DNA of 64,000 nucleotides, taken from positions 124,001-188,000 of the forward strand of contig JAHLKD010000026.1 of NCBI GenBank assembly GCA_025526935.1. Direction: 5' to 3'. Position numbers and translations under genes: made by a program. Shown piece by piece: positions 40,169 through 50,242 of the stretch. The first letter of the stretch is position 1. Every line of letters starts with the position of its first letter. The notes beneath the pieces are model-generated. The model searched no databases and was not told where the DNA came from. It saw only the letters and a list, made by a program, of their open reading frames with translations. This stretch comes from Cladochytrium replicatum. Its lineage: Eukaryota > Chytridiomycota > Chytridiomycetes > Cladochytriales > Cladochytriaceae.

Positions 40169-41587
40169 ATGTCACTCATGTCTTCGCCAATTGCAGACCT
40201 CCCACCCGAGACCTTCCAGCGGCTCATTCGTTTCCTCCCGATTCAAAACCTCTTCATCCTTCGCAGAGTGTGTCGCCAATGGCAAGCTGTGATAGAATCA
40301 GACGCCTTCATCACTCCATTCTTTTCATGTTACGCTCTTGGCGAGATTCCTCTCGAGCCGCCTGCGAAAGTTCATCCAGCGTTGCTAGAAAATGGAAATA
40401 TAAGCGATGATGACTCCGACCTATATGCCGACTTTCGACGGAGGAACTTTGTCAAAGGCTCTCAACCAGATCGTCCTTGGCACTCATATGTTTCTGTCCC
40501 GCAACACCCATACGATAACGACACGATGGCTCAACTAGAGTACGAAGACTTCTTTCGTCCTCTCGGCCCTCGTCAATGGAGATGCGGCCGACTGACTATG
40601 CCCAACGAGGAATGCTGGAAACCTCAAAGCAGTGGCGGATACGTTCATGCACACAGAGGCTCTTGCGTAAATCAAGCAGAATGGTTTCATCTTGTTCGAG
40701 ACGTGGAGTTTGTTGAGCACCTTCACGAAATCCTGGGACCGGTCATGGAGGACGATCAATCCGGTGGAGAGTTTGGGACGTGTCTGCGGCCAGTCATGCT
40801 TTCTGATGCTCGCAAAGATTCGCTCTCGCTCCTTCAAAGCAACTCTGCTAATACGCGACTGACCCGCGAACATTTTGACAGAGCAACCAAAAATGCGTAT
40901 TCTCCCGATTTGATCATCGAGGTGGTTCCGATGGTGCACGACGTTCGACTTAATATAGAACGCCATTGCTCACCTTGGAACCATTTCTGCTTGAAACGAG
41001 CACAGCGTAATGAGAACTCTCCCGCGGATTCACGTCTTAAGCCTGCGTGCTTCGACTGGTCAAAGATCTCAGATTCGGAGGACACCCCTCGTGGCTCGAG
41101 AATGGGACCAAAAAGAGGGAACATGGATGATCGCGAATGGAGCGAAGAAACTCGCGCGTTAGCGGAACGCAATCAGTACGACAGCACTGCCAGCCCAAAC
41201 TACAGTAGGTATCTGGGAAAATTTACACCTCTCGAAGCATCACTCCCGGTTGCCAACCGCGAGTCTCTGGCCGAATTTTGCGCGCCAGAGGCCACAGATT
41301 CTACATCACATATTTTGAATCTGCTCTTCACGTTCCGCCGGTCCATTCGTGCGGCACTGAAACGGCGGAGTAGAGCGTTGCTGGCATTGGATCGACTTGC
41401 AAGATACGTAGACAATGGGAAGCAGCAAAGCAATATTTATGGAGTGGAAGCTCCGAAGAACACTTTAAGGAGACCTCAATCTTGGGATGAGCCCTTCAAT
41501 GGAGTGGAGCGGCATCTGTACGTTCTTGGCGTAAGCCCTCAAACTAGCCGGTTGGTTGGAGTGTATGGTTGGATCATGACGAAGTAA
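40169..41587 (+). CDS. F-box protein, tandem copy A
   Basis: 472 residues, no intron. An N-terminal F-box (LPPETFQRLIRFLPIQNLFI, then LRRVCRQWQAVIES) would bind Skp1 in an SCF ubiquitin ligase; the remaining 400 residues should select the substrate but match no repeat family I know. Conserved-looking blocks: RQWRCGRLTMPNEECWKPQS, GVERHLYVLGVSPQTSRLVG. It is the left member of a tandem pair: 523 bp (40356-40878) are identical to copy B, while flanking coding sequence differs at many sites. A second ATG four codons in (40178) is an alternative start. Confidence 0.85.
   Translation: MSLMSSPIADLPPETFQRLIRFLPIQNLFILRRVCRQWQAVIESDAFITPFFSCYALGEIPLEPPAKVHPALLENGNISDDDSDLYADFRRRNFVKGSQPDRPWHSYVSVPQHPYDNDTMAQLEYEDFFRPLGPRQWRCGRLTMPNEECWKPQSSGGYVHAHRGSCVNQAEWFHLVRDVEFVEHLHEILGPVMEDDQSGGEFGTCLRPVMLSDARKDSLSLLQSNSANTRLTREHFDRATKNAYSPDLIIEVVPMVHDVRLNIERHCSPWNHFCLKRAQRNENSPADSRLKPACFDWSKISDSEDTPRGSRMGPKRGNMDDREWSEETRALAERNQYDSTASPNYSRYLGKFTPLEASLPVANRESLAEFCAPEATDSTSHILNLLFTFRRSIRAALKRRSRALLALDRLARYVDNGKQQSNIYGVEAPKNTLRRPQSWDEPFNGVERHLYVLGVSPQTSRLVGVYGWIMTK
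40356..40878 (+). repeat. Gene-conversion tract, copy A
   Basis: Direct repeat of 41993-42515. The two 523-bp blocks match base for base, including silent positions, whereas the coding sequence right after (the SPDLIIEVVP block) differs at about one base in six, and before it a few differences appear within 100 bp. Confidence 0.85.
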
Positions 41588-41814
41588 TGACATGGCGAAC
41601 TCGAGACTGATTCTGTTCCGCCTAAAGCTCTCGGTGGCATTAATCACCACACTCTTAAGATTTGATGTGCCATGTGGAGTAAGTTGGCGAAAATACATTT
41701 CCTGGAACCACCTTCACAACATAAACTGGCGCTTAAACTTTTGATATCGCCTCAAAAAGAAATTTTTTGCATTGGTGTTGATCAACATTCGCCACAAAAT
41801 TTTCAACTTGTGGC

Positions 41815-43242
41815 ATGCCGTCCACAATCCCAGACCTTCCACCTGAGACCTTCCAGCGGCTCATTCGTTTCCTTCCGATTCAAAACCTCTTCATCCTTCG
41901 CAGAGTGTGTCGCCAATGGCAAGCTGTGATAGAATCAGACGCCTTCATCGCTCCATTCTTTTCATGTTACGCTCTTGGCGAGATTCCTCTCAAGCCGCCT
42001 GCGAAAGTTCATCCAGCGTTGCTAGAAAATGGAAATATAAGCGATGATGACTCCGACCTATATGCCGACTTTCGACGGAGGAACTTTGTCAAAGGCTCTC
42101 AACCAGATCGTCCTTGGCACTCATATGTTTCTGTCCCGCAACACCCATACGATAACGACACGATGGCTCAACTAGAGTACGAAGACTTCTTTCGTCCTCT
42201 CGGCCCTCGTCAATGGAGATGCGGCCGACTGACTATGCCCAACGAGGAATGCTGGAAACCTCAAAGCAGTGGCGGATACGTTCATGCACACAGAGGCTCT
42301 TGCGTAAATCAAGCAGAATGGTTTCATCTTGTTCGAGACGTGGAGTTTGTTGAGCACCTTCACGAAATCCTGGGACCGGTCATGGAGGACGATCAATCCG
42401 GTGGAGAGTTTGGGACGTGTCTGCGGCCAGTCATGCTTTCTGATGCTCGCAAAGATTCGCTCTCGCTCCTTCAAAGCAACTCTGCTAATACGCGACTGAC
42501 CCGCGAACATTTTGATCGAGCAACCAAAAATGCGTATTCTCCTGACCTGATCATCGAAGTGGTCCCAATGGTGCATGATGTTCGGTTGAATTCTGAAGGT
42601 CGTTGCACTCCGTGGAACCATTTCTGTCTGCACCAAGTACACCTTAAGGAAAGCTCCTCTGCGGCGTCACGTGCCGAACCTCCGTGCTTCGACTGGTCAA
42701 AGATCTCAGATTCGGAGCATAGCCATCCTGGCTCGATAATGGAACCCAAAAGAGCCAACATGGGAGATCACGACTGGAGCGAAGAAATGCGCTCTTATTC
42801 GGAACGCAATCATTACAACAGCAATGGGGACGCAAGTTACAGCACAAACTTAGGAAATATTGAACCTCTCGCGGCTTCTCTCCCGTTTCCACTTCGAGAG
42901 TCACTCGCCGAACATTGTGCTCCAGAATCTACCGAGAGTGTATCACATATTTTGAATCTGCTGTTCACAGCCTACATGTCCAATCGTTCGACGTTGAAGC
43001 GGCGGAGTAGAGCGTTACTAGCGGTGAATCAACTTGCTAAATACGTGGATAATGGGATGCAGCATTGTAGTCTATACGGGGTGGAAGCTCCAAAGAATAT
43101 TGAGTGGAGTCGTGGAAGGAGTGGGGGAAGTTGTTATTGGAATGGGCCATTCAATGGGGTGGAGCGACATTTGTATGTTCTTGGCTTGAGCCCTCGAAGT
43201 GGCCGGTTGGTTGGAGTGTACGGTTGGATCATGACGAAGTAG
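41815..43242 (+). CDS. F-box protein, tandem copy B
   Basis: 475 residues, intronless, starting MPSTIPDLPPETFQRL. The F-box and residues to about 235 are almost identical to copy A. The C-terminal half keeps the same layout (FDWSKISDSEHS, SHILNLLFTAYM, GVERHLYVLGLSPRSGRLVG) but is diverged and has a Gly/Ser insert before the last block. Both C-termini end VGVYGWIMTK, so both are full length and appear under constraint. 227 bp separate the two genes; that spacer shows no feature besides a short AT-rich run. Confidence 0.85.
   Translation: MPSTIPDLPPETFQRLIRFLPIQNLFILRRVCRQWQAVIESDAFIAPFFSCYALGEIPLKPPAKVHPALLENGNISDDDSDLYADFRRRNFVKGSQPDRPWHSYVSVPQHPYDNDTMAQLEYEDFFRPLGPRQWRCGRLTMPNEECWKPQSSGGYVHAHRGSCVNQAEWFHLVRDVEFVEHLHEILGPVMEDDQSGGEFGTCLRPVMLSDARKDSLSLLQSNSANTRLTREHFDRATKNAYSPDLIIEVVPMVHDVRLNSEGRCTPWNHFCLHQVHLKESSSAASRAEPPCFDWSKISDSEHSHPGSIMEPKRANMGDHDWSEEMRSYSERNHYNSNGDASYSTNLGNIEPLAASLPFPLRESLAEHCAPESTESVSHILNLLFTAYMSNRSTLKRRSRALLAVNQLAKYVDNGMQHCSLYGVEAPKNIEWSRGRSGGSCYWNGPFNGVERHLYVLGLSPRSGRLVGVYGWIMTK
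41993..42515 (+). repeat. Gene-conversion tract, copy B
   Basis: The second member of the identical 523-bp pair. The boundaries are the nearest mismatches on either side (41992 A versus G; 42516 T versus C). Confidence 0.85.
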
Positions 43243-43454
43243 CGACGAACTCAAGTCAACACTGATGGTACATTGCATTTTGAAAAGGCTGTTTGTTCTT
43301 GTTATTTTGAGCGTTTATATACTTGAACTAGACAAATATGACATCTACCAACCTAGTGTGACTGCCATTTTACTACGAGTCCATACACAAAAGTGTTCGG
43401 TACTCACAAAAGGGAACAAATGAGTATTCAGTGCTCGCAAAAGGAAACAAATGC

Positions 43455-44396
43455 TCAAACGATGATCATCAAATCTAAAACGCATGCGAAGGCTTTAAGG
43501 CCCGAAAACAGCCGAACGCTGATGTCGACAACCCCGAACATATCCTGCGAGTCAATCGCAAACCAAAGAAGCGGTGCCATGAAAAAGGAATAACACAGAG
43601 TGTGGCCCAAAATGAAGAAACGAAATTTCCATCGCGCATGTTCTGGTAACTGGTCGTGCTGTACTCCGTCCCCCTTGTAAGTGAACCTCCGCCTCCAAGT
43701 CGTTCGTGGATAGTCGAACACGAAGAACAGTGCTACGATACAGGTGAAGCCGAGCCCAACCCACTGGAGTGGGTCAATTTGGAACCTGGCTAGTTTCCGA
43801 AGGGCAATAAGAACCGCAAAATATCCGCAGGGTGCCAGAGTAGCACACACTGTAAAGAGGCACCATGCCGCGAACTCGATTGTACGGCTCCTATGCCTGC
43901 GGCCATCGGCGAAGTGGATCATGAAGGGCGTGCATGCATTCGGGTCATCCTGGACAGGCACTTCTTTCGATATGAAATCATTGTATGTCGAAATGAACGA
44001 ATAGATGCTGTAAAGTATACGCTTCAATAAGGTTGACCATAACAACAATGAGTGTGTGAGAAACCTTGCTACGGTTGATAATAGTATGAATGTGCCCATC
44101 CCAACCACGAGTTGCTGTGGTGTCCAGAGAAGCACACTGAGATCAGTGGTTCTTTCGATCTCGGCACTTAAGTTAGCGCATCGAAGGAAGTCTTTGATGT
44201 ATAAACCAGCCGAAACGAACGAAATTATCAATGACGCAACGGCCATCAGGAAACGAACATGTCGCGGAGGGGCTTTTCGCAGCTTCCAGAAGAACAACTT
44301 GAGTCGGAAGCCACAAGTAATTGCCGTCCATAAGTTGATGAGGAGGATCACGCACGCGATGATGCCAACACCAGGAACCTTGATGCATCCAGCCAT
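43455..44396 (-). CDS. Unknown multi-pass membrane protein
   Basis: 313 residues, intronless, from ATG 44396. About seven hydrophobic segments: near 8-28 (VGIIACVILLINLWTAITCG), 48-68, 93-115, 120-135, 178-205, 213-232 and 262-312. A cytosolic-looking basic loop RLKLFFWKLRKAPPRHVRF follows the first helix; another loop holds DGRRHRSRT and YPRTTWRRRF. I recognise no family; the helix count suggests a seven-helix arrangement, but no GPCR motif is seen. The length and the lack of a comparable antisense frame support coding. It is divergent from the SET/MYND gene with 660 bp between. Confidence 0.65.
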   Translation of the reverse strand: MAGCIKVPGVGIIACVILLINLWTAITCGFRLKLFFWKLRKAPPRHVRFLMAVASLIISFVSAGLYIKDFLRCANLSAEIERTTDLSVLLWTPQQLVVGMGTFILLSTVARFLTHSLLLWSTLLKRILYSIYSFISTYNDFISKEVPVQDDPNACTPFMIHFADGRRHRSRTIEFAAWCLFTVCATLAPCGYFAVLIALRKLARFQIDPLQWVGLGFTCIVALFFVFDYPRTTWRRRFTYKGDGVQHDQLPEHARWKFRFFILGHTLCYSFFMAPLLWFAIDSQDMFGVVDISVRLFSGLKAFACVLDLMIIV

Positions 44397-45056
44397 GGTG
44401 AAAGAAAACCGAGGAAACTAGTTGAGGGTATCACAGCATACCTTTTTATAACCACGCCAAAAATAGCCCAAACAAACACGGCAAATATGTGTGGCAAAGA
44501 AACAAAAATGCTTTAGATAGGGAAGCGGCATGCAAAAATTAAAAGTGAAAAGTGTCTGCATCTGCTTCCCCGCCCGCCGATTCTCCTCCCCACCAATCAC
44601 ATCTGGTCCAAAAAAAATCCCCACACATTTTTTTAATTCTTATCGACATATGAGCTGCACCCCATTTCTTCTTAACTTTTAATGGTTGAATGGAGAATGA
44701 CGGACTTTAAATCGACTACTGTATGTGATTGGAATGTGGAAATCATTGATTAGGCAGGCTCAAGTTAGGTTGGATGGCGGAATCATGGATAATTTTTGGA
44801 ACAGAAATGAAGTTTCAGACATGAGCTCTCAATACCAATTGGTCCAATATCGTTTCCAAAGCTTCTCGACGCCTCAGGATGTTTAATCGGCGTCCTATAC
44901 AGTAATCATATGGCAGATTATCGAATTTGCTTTTCTAATCCAACAAATAGAATTCCAATTTTATTCATGGGCTCCTGTTTTTCTGCCAGTGCTCAGCAAC
45001 GAGGCTTGTGTGGCTTCAGCTAGGCGGCTTGTGCTGTGTTAATTTGTTTATTTTGA
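44397..45056. promoter_or_regulatory. Divergent intergenic region
   Basis: 660 bp between two divergent genes and so holding both promoters. AT-rich with several A/T runs (about 44540, 44610-44630). No tRNA, repeat or small gene seen. Confidence 0.35.
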
Positions 45057-46394
45057 ATGGCAACTCAATCCAATCTTTTTGTCGTCGAGTCTGCACAAAA
45101 TGTCGGCCGCTACACAGTGGCCACGGAGGACCTCGAACTCGGGAAAACGGTGCTCCTAGATCCACCACTCGTGGCCGTAGTCGACGACGCACATCTGGAC
45201 ACCCTCTGCGCCGTTTGTTTCCAACCCGCTTCAAGCAAATGCGGTCAGTGCAAGATCGCTCGGTACTGCTCGAACGCCTGCCAGAAATCCGACTGGAAAA
45301 TGCACAAGCGCGAATGCCTCGGGTACAAGAAAGTCGGCCGGAAACCGCCCGCGGTCGTTCGATTGGCATCTCGGCTCTGGATGTTGAACCAGGTCAACCC
45401 AGAACGATATGCCCGTATGAAGAGCTTGCAGTCACACCGGGACGAGTACTCTGGAGAAACGCTGCAATCTTTCACAGAGATGGCAATACTGGTGCTTTCG
45501 TTCACGAGCGACGACGAGATCACGTTGGCAAAGCTCTCGTCGCCAGCGGTCCAGGCGGTTATCGAGGAAGTGGTCTGCATATTTTGCGTCATCATGACAA
45601 ATGCTTATGCGCCATGGAATGATGAACTTGAGAGCGTCGGTGTTGGGCTGTACCCGATTCTGTCGCTGATGAACCATGCGTGCGATGCCAACTGTGCACC
45701 GATGTATATCAATGGCACCACTGCACACGTAAGGACGCTGAGGCCAATAAAGAAGGGGGAGGAGCTGACGATCAGCTATCTCGACGTCACTGCCCAAACT
45801 GAATCTCGAAAGAAGTCAATTAAGGATCAGTGGTTGTTCGATTGCAAATGCCGACGATGCGTGGAACAAGTTGGGCAATCAGATCCACTTGGACAGATTT
45901 CAAGAGAGATAATGGATTTAGGTACAAAAGCGGAAATGCTGATGCAGATGATGGCGGAAACCAAAGGTATGAACTGCATCCATAAGGTCCATGAACGTTG
46001 AAACATTGTCGCTCTCGTAGACGAGGACCTCCGGGACATTGACAAATACTTCCTCGCAAACTTGGACAAAGTGCTAGGTCCAAATCATGAGATGAGGTTA
46101 AAATACCTCAGATTCATGCAAGATGCACTCCTTCACACTCAAAATAATGACGAAGGAGACAAGCGATGGCGGCGTACACTTGTGATCGCACGTAAGGTAT
46201 TGCCTATCGAAGAAGCAATATTCGGCAAAGTACATCCGCGAGTCAGTCATCAAAAGCTTATGGTTGCAGAGCTGGCAGCTTACTGTTGCAAGAATGTTGA
46301 AGATTACCAGAAAGACAAACGGCTTGCTGTTGAGGCTCTCAAAATCACACACGGAGCACAAAATCAATTGACGCTAAAAGCCATGAGCCTCTAG
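45057..46394 (+). CDS. SET and MYND domain protein (SMYD-type lysine methyltransferase)
   Basis: A likely protein lysine methyltransferase. Two exons, 45057-45966 and 46021-46394; 427 residues. The split SET domain begins RYTVATEDLELGKTVLLDPP. The MYND zinc finger lies at about 50-88 (CAVCFQPASSKCGQCKIARY, then CSNACQKSDWKMHKREC), with the usual Cys/His ligands. SET resumes with YPILSLMNHACDANC (the NHxC motif for AdoMet), GEELTISYLD, and post-SET cysteines DCKCRRC. The C-terminal part is helical (TPR-like), as in SMYD2/3. The second residue block after the intron joins in frame (K|DEDLRDIDKYF). Target unknown. Confidence 0.9.
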
Positions 46395-46465
46395 ATAAAA
46401 TATATGTGTTGATGGGGATATTCGCTTTTTGGCAGCTTCTGAAGTCAAAAGCCTGACACTTTAAA

Positions 46466-46547
46466 CACAGAACAAGTGTAACTAAACAAAAGGAACATAT
46501 TTTGCCCACAGAACAAGTGTAACTAAACAAAAGGAACATATTTTGCC
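46466..46547. repeat. 41-bp perfect tandem duplication
   Basis: Two adjacent identical 41-bp units (CACAGAACAAGTGTAACTAA... ) between the convergent 3' ends of the SMYD and SHO1 genes. The interval 46395-46769 holds no gene; the duplication probably lies in one or both 3' UTRs. Confidence 0.9.
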
Positions 46548-46769
46548 CACTAGAGCGGTTTATCTGCGAAGGAAGGAGAGTATACAACGTCCAACTAAAT
46601 GCAGACATAAGGGGATAAAGGAACCAAAAAAACAAATATCACGACCATATTGCATAAAGATCAAAAAAGCAGAGTTTTCTGACTGCAAACATTGACGAAA
46701 GGTAAGTGCACAGCGAATGAAACAAACAATTTCCAAAATAGAAAAGGGAAGGACCGTCTAATGAACCTC

Positions 46770-47855
46770 TCAAATGGGTTGGAGGTAGTTAGAAGGAACG
46801 ATACCGGTGACGGTGCTGCCGTCCCTTGAGGTCCTGCGTGCCTGCCACCATTTACCCTAGAAGTACACAACTTTTAGGAAAACATGAGAAGAGCATCCGG
46901 TGATAAGTATCTACCTTGTTGTCAAGAACCTCGAGAACATCGCCTTTAGAGAAGGAGATTTCGTTCGGATCCTCGGCGTTTGCAGTGTCTGAATAAGTTA
47001 GAGCAGCAGGTGTCAGCAAAAACAAAAGGATCCACGTATGTCCTTCGCTACGTACAAGGGTACAATGCAGTTGCTCGAAGCAGCACACCACCGGCAGGCT
47101 GAGAGCCACTTGGCGCGGGCATAGATGTGGTTGGACCACCAGTAGTGTACGGGGACTGCGGTTGCGCCTGCTGTGCGGTCGGGGAGTAGAAGTTACCGGG
47201 TGGTCCCTGCTGTCCAAACTTTGGACCACCAATCTCGATGTTCTCATTCGAGTTGGCATTACTGTTGTTTCGGTTTCCGAATTTGAACTGAGGGGGACGG
47301 ATGTTGGGCATCTGGACGTTCGCAGGTGTTCCGATGGTCAGCTGATTAACGAGCGAGTTGGGCTCTGAGCCGATCATCAAGATCAAGGGAACGATCGCGA
47401 AAGCGAGGAAGAAGTTGCCAGTGGACTGGAGGGCTGCGCCCGCACCGCGGCTATAGACCAGGCCAGAAAGGTTGCCGACAACGAAGGAGAGGGCGAGTGT
47501 AAGGAACGCTACCGCCTGGCAAAATAATTGAGCGACCACATGAGTGAAAAAGTATGCTTCAGATATTCCATGACTCACTGCCAAGCGGTACTTCTCGAGC
47601 AAGGACCGTGTCGTGTATCCAACAATGACCGACACAAACAGAAGTATGAAGAAAATAGTCACGAACCAGCTGGTGCCCAAGCTGTTCGAAGTTCCACCTT
47701 GTCGCACGCAAAGTCCGACGAAATCAAACAGTATTCCAATCTACATCGCACTTCAGCAAATCTTCAAAGACCTCTTCAATATGCTTTGAACGTACGGAGA
47801 AGAATACTGAGAGAATCAGCAACTTAATGTCGGAGGTAATGACGCTCAAGTCCAT
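46770..47855 (-). CDS. SHO1: SHO1-type osmosensor (4 TM helices plus SH3)
   Basis: SHO1 is a plasma-membrane adaptor feeding the HOG MAP-kinase pathway through its SH3 domain, which binds Pbs2. Five exons: 47855-47796, 47740-47579, 47515-47056, 46988-46915, 46856-46770; 280 residues. Four helices at about 10-30, 45-63, 73-92 and 103-120; an Asn/Pro/Gln-rich linker (FGNRNNSNANSNENIE); and a C-terminal SH3 (ATALYPYTANAEDPNEISFS, KGDVLEVLDNKGKWWQARR, IVPSNYLQPI) with the ALYPY, WW and SNY binding-groove residues. The SH3 is split by two introns at typical sites. The first junction (TCC|GTACGT) is the least certain; it is needed to complete helix 1. Architecture and SH3 sequence fit fungal SHO1. 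Confidence 0.9.
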
Positions 47856-48671
47856 TTTGTTGAATAGGATATCCTGAGGCAAGAATAGAGAGAATGAACT
47901 GAGTTGTAAATTAGTGCCTGTTGTCAGCAAGGGCGGAGTCTTCAATTGAACGCTCCTCCCCGTTCCTCCGACTGTTCACGGTAACCCTGCACCAGAAAAC
48001 GATCGACAACAATCCTTACTGGTGGCTCTGTGGTCAATGCAACTCGTTAGCAAATGACGTTAGAAGCACACTGACTACACTATCACCTGTATTGAAAACG
48101 ACTTCTAGAACCCCTCGTTCTTTGTGGGATACGTCCAACTTAGCCCAGCAAGAAGCGACGAGACTAAAGGGCAAGTTGAAACAATAGAATTTGTCAGACC
48201 AACCCCACGCGGTCGAGGACTGACGATTCCAGCATACCAAAGTCAGAAACCAAGTTTTGCAAAATCGCAGCAGTTCCAACCTTTCTCGAATCCACGCGAA
48301 GGCAATTCTCTCTGAGCTGTTGATGTTTACGGCAAGTGCGGCAACCCACAGATTTGATAAAGCCACACCATCCACAGAAAGACCCTTGCAAAAAAAATGA
48401 CTGGTGTATTGTTTAGAAGGAACGAATGTGACACTGAAGAAAAATAGAACTTGTTAACTCTATCCGCCATCATTCTCACTCGGCAGTGGCCCCGCAAGTG
48501 CAAGACCGATCCTTGCTGCCTCAGAGTAGCCAGAAACATTCGCATTCGCCAATTTTTCCTCGCCGGTTGCCTTGACTGACTGTTCTTAGCTTTCGCACCC
48601 CCAGTCCAAGTAACTATCGATAGAAATAACGAGTTTGTGAGGATCCACCAAGTAATCATTATACGGCAGAT
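47856..48671. other. Unassigned stretch
   Basis: Several overlapping frames of 60-110 codons on both strands, some with paired cysteines (NPYWWLCGQCNSLAND on plus; FCGWCGFIKSVGCRTC on minus), but none has consistent splice signals or a recognised family. I make no gene call. Confidence 0.3.
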
Positions 48672-48803
48672 CTACTTCATACAAGTAGATATTGATCTCC
48701 CCCCAAATCCAAGAACTTTCTTCTCGGGGTTGAACATGCTGAAACCATTCGTTGCACTTGTTGGATTCGGAGTCTGTACTGGAGGGAAGTTTCTAGGTGC
48801 GGA

Positions 48804-48849
<46 letters not shown>

Positions 48850-49179
48850 GGGTTTTCGATTTCTTCCATGGTCTGTCATTCGAGACATTCAGGGCTAATC
48901 TGTCTGTAGTCAACGAGCCGCTTGCGTTTTTCAAGTATGCTCCCAGAATAAGCGTTTCTGAGCCATCCTGTTCCGGGGCCGGCATTCCAAAAGAACGACT
49001 GTCAGCCTATTGTAATTACCGCAGTTATATTCAAACCGATTGCTGTAATTTGGTAGCAAGTCTGGCCCCACAGAAGAATGTGTAGAATCATGAACGCATT
49101 CAACTGGAAGCTGTTCGATCGGGGCAGCTTGATTCCCTGCTGTAGCTTGCGCGTCAATTGCGGATTGTGCGTTTTCCAT
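48672..49179 (-). other. Possible hypothetical gene containing a poly-G tract
   Basis: From ATG 49179 a frame opens MENAQSAIDAQATAGNQ ... YSNRFEYNCG; a GTAATT donor and a CAG 20 bases on are too close for a normal intron. Beyond it, frames continue across the 35-base G tract and end APRNFPPVQTPNP...SISTCMK, stop 48672. Composition looks protein-like, but no frame runs through and no family is recognised. It may be a decayed or multi-exon gene. Confidence 0.25.
48805..48849. repeat. C35-A10 homopolymer tract
   Basis: Thirty-five consecutive C residues (48805-48839) followed by ten A residues (48840-48849). On the minus strand this is T10-G35, long enough to form G-quadruplexes. The exact length may be a sequencing estimate. 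Confidence 0.95.
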
Positions 49180-49272
49180 CTCGCCAAATACGTCAAAACC
49201 ATTTTATCAGCAAAGTCTACCGTTGCACGATCTACTTTTATTCGTTGATGCTGCGTGTGAAAATTGATCCCA

Positions 49273-50157
49273 TCAATTGCGCCAAGCGTGCGCTGTCACT
49301 CTCGTTTTGGGCTTAAACCTAGCTCCCAACCCGTTCGCCTGGTCATTCCACTTTTTGCTCGACACATACTTCCACGGCTTACATGACCACACCGGATACC
49401 GCTTCTGCAACGGCCTCCTCTCCGGCAGCTGCACATAAAGCGCATGCCTCTTAGCCAAATCCTGAATCTTCTCCCAGTCCTCCTCCAATTTGATCTTCAT
49501 CCGCTCCTCGGGCGTTGGGTACAACGGATGCTTAGGCTTCTCCTTCACCTCCTTAAACACCATCTTCATATGCGTGAACGGCCTCGTCATCTTCCCAGTC
49601 CTTCCGCGACCGTGAATGTTGATCCGCTTCAGTGTCTGTCCCTTCCCGATCCACGCCTGGTCGATGACGAGGTTCGAGGAGGTGAGGTCGTAGCGGATGT
49701 TATTGTGCTGGATGCTCTTGTGAGCGCGGTTGATGGCAGCCAGGACGCGAACCGCGGCGCGCTTCTTTGACATCTTCAGTTCGGAAATGGCACGGCTGAC
49801 GGGAAGACCGCGGATGAGTTTTGCGATGAGGACCAGCTTTTTGATGCTGGTTGGAATCTGGGCTGTACGAAAGGTCCACGGTCCACTCCGAGGTTCGTCC
49901 TTGGCGGGTTCGGGAGCGGCCTCCGCCGGTACTTCAAGGAAAGATCCGAAACCTGCTTCTTTTGTTGGAGTGCTCAGAGGGACGGCGGGTTTACCTTGTC
50001 GTTGCTGTTGCAGAGGAGTGTATGTTGAGAATTTGGTGGCAGAAACGGCAGCAACTTTTGGCATGACGGCATTGAGAGAGTGCCTGAAGACGATCGTTCG
50101 TACGCATCCCACAGTTCCCCCCCTTGCCAGCACAAGAGGAACTCTTGAGACGTTCAT
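49273..50157 (-). CDS. MRPL22: Mitochondrial large-subunit ribosomal protein uL22m
   Basis: uL22 lines the peptide exit tunnel of the mitoribosome. 294 residues, intronless, from ATG 50157. A basic mitochondrial presequence (SRVPLVLARGGTVGCVRTIVF) and linker; the L22 domain at about 105-230: WTFRTAQIPTSIKKLVLIA, LIRGLPVSRAISELKMSKKR, LVIDQAWIGKGQTLKRI and the tip HGRGRTGKMTRPFTHMKMVF. A mitoribosome-specific C-terminal extension (RYPVWSCKPWKYV) follows. Its stop lies 116 bp right of the window's GTP-rich tract region, and its start is 86 bp from the aminotransferase stop; same strand. Confidence 0.9.
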   Translation of the reverse strand: MNVSRVPLVLARGGTVGCVRTIVFRHSLNAVMPKVAAVSATKFSTYTPLQQQRQGKPAVPLSTPTKEAGFGSFLEVPAEAAPEPAKDEPRSGPWTFRTAQIPTSIKKLVLIAKLIRGLPVSRAISELKMSKKRAAVRVLAAINRAHKSIQHNNIRYDLTSSNLVIDQAWIGKGQTLKRINIHGRGRTGKMTRPFTHMKMVFKEVKEKPKHPLYPTPEERMKIKLEEDWEKIQDLAKRHALYVQLPERRPLQKRYPVWSCKPWKYVSSKKWNDQANGLGARFKPKTRVTAHAWRN

Positions 50158-50242
50158 TTTTGAATTTGTGGGCACGAGTGGCTTAGTGTTCAATTGTTGG
50201 ATATTTCAATCCCAAAGATCTTACAAAAATCATGATCATGCA

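Noticed and set aside
46466-46547. Solo LTR or regulatory repeat between SMYD and SHO1
   Set aside because: Only a 41-bp perfect duplication with no terminal motifs; replication slippage is enough.
48034-48375. Cys-pair zinc-finger gene on the minus strand
   Set aside because: Paired cysteines occur in two overlapping frames on both strands; no splice logic or family match supports either.
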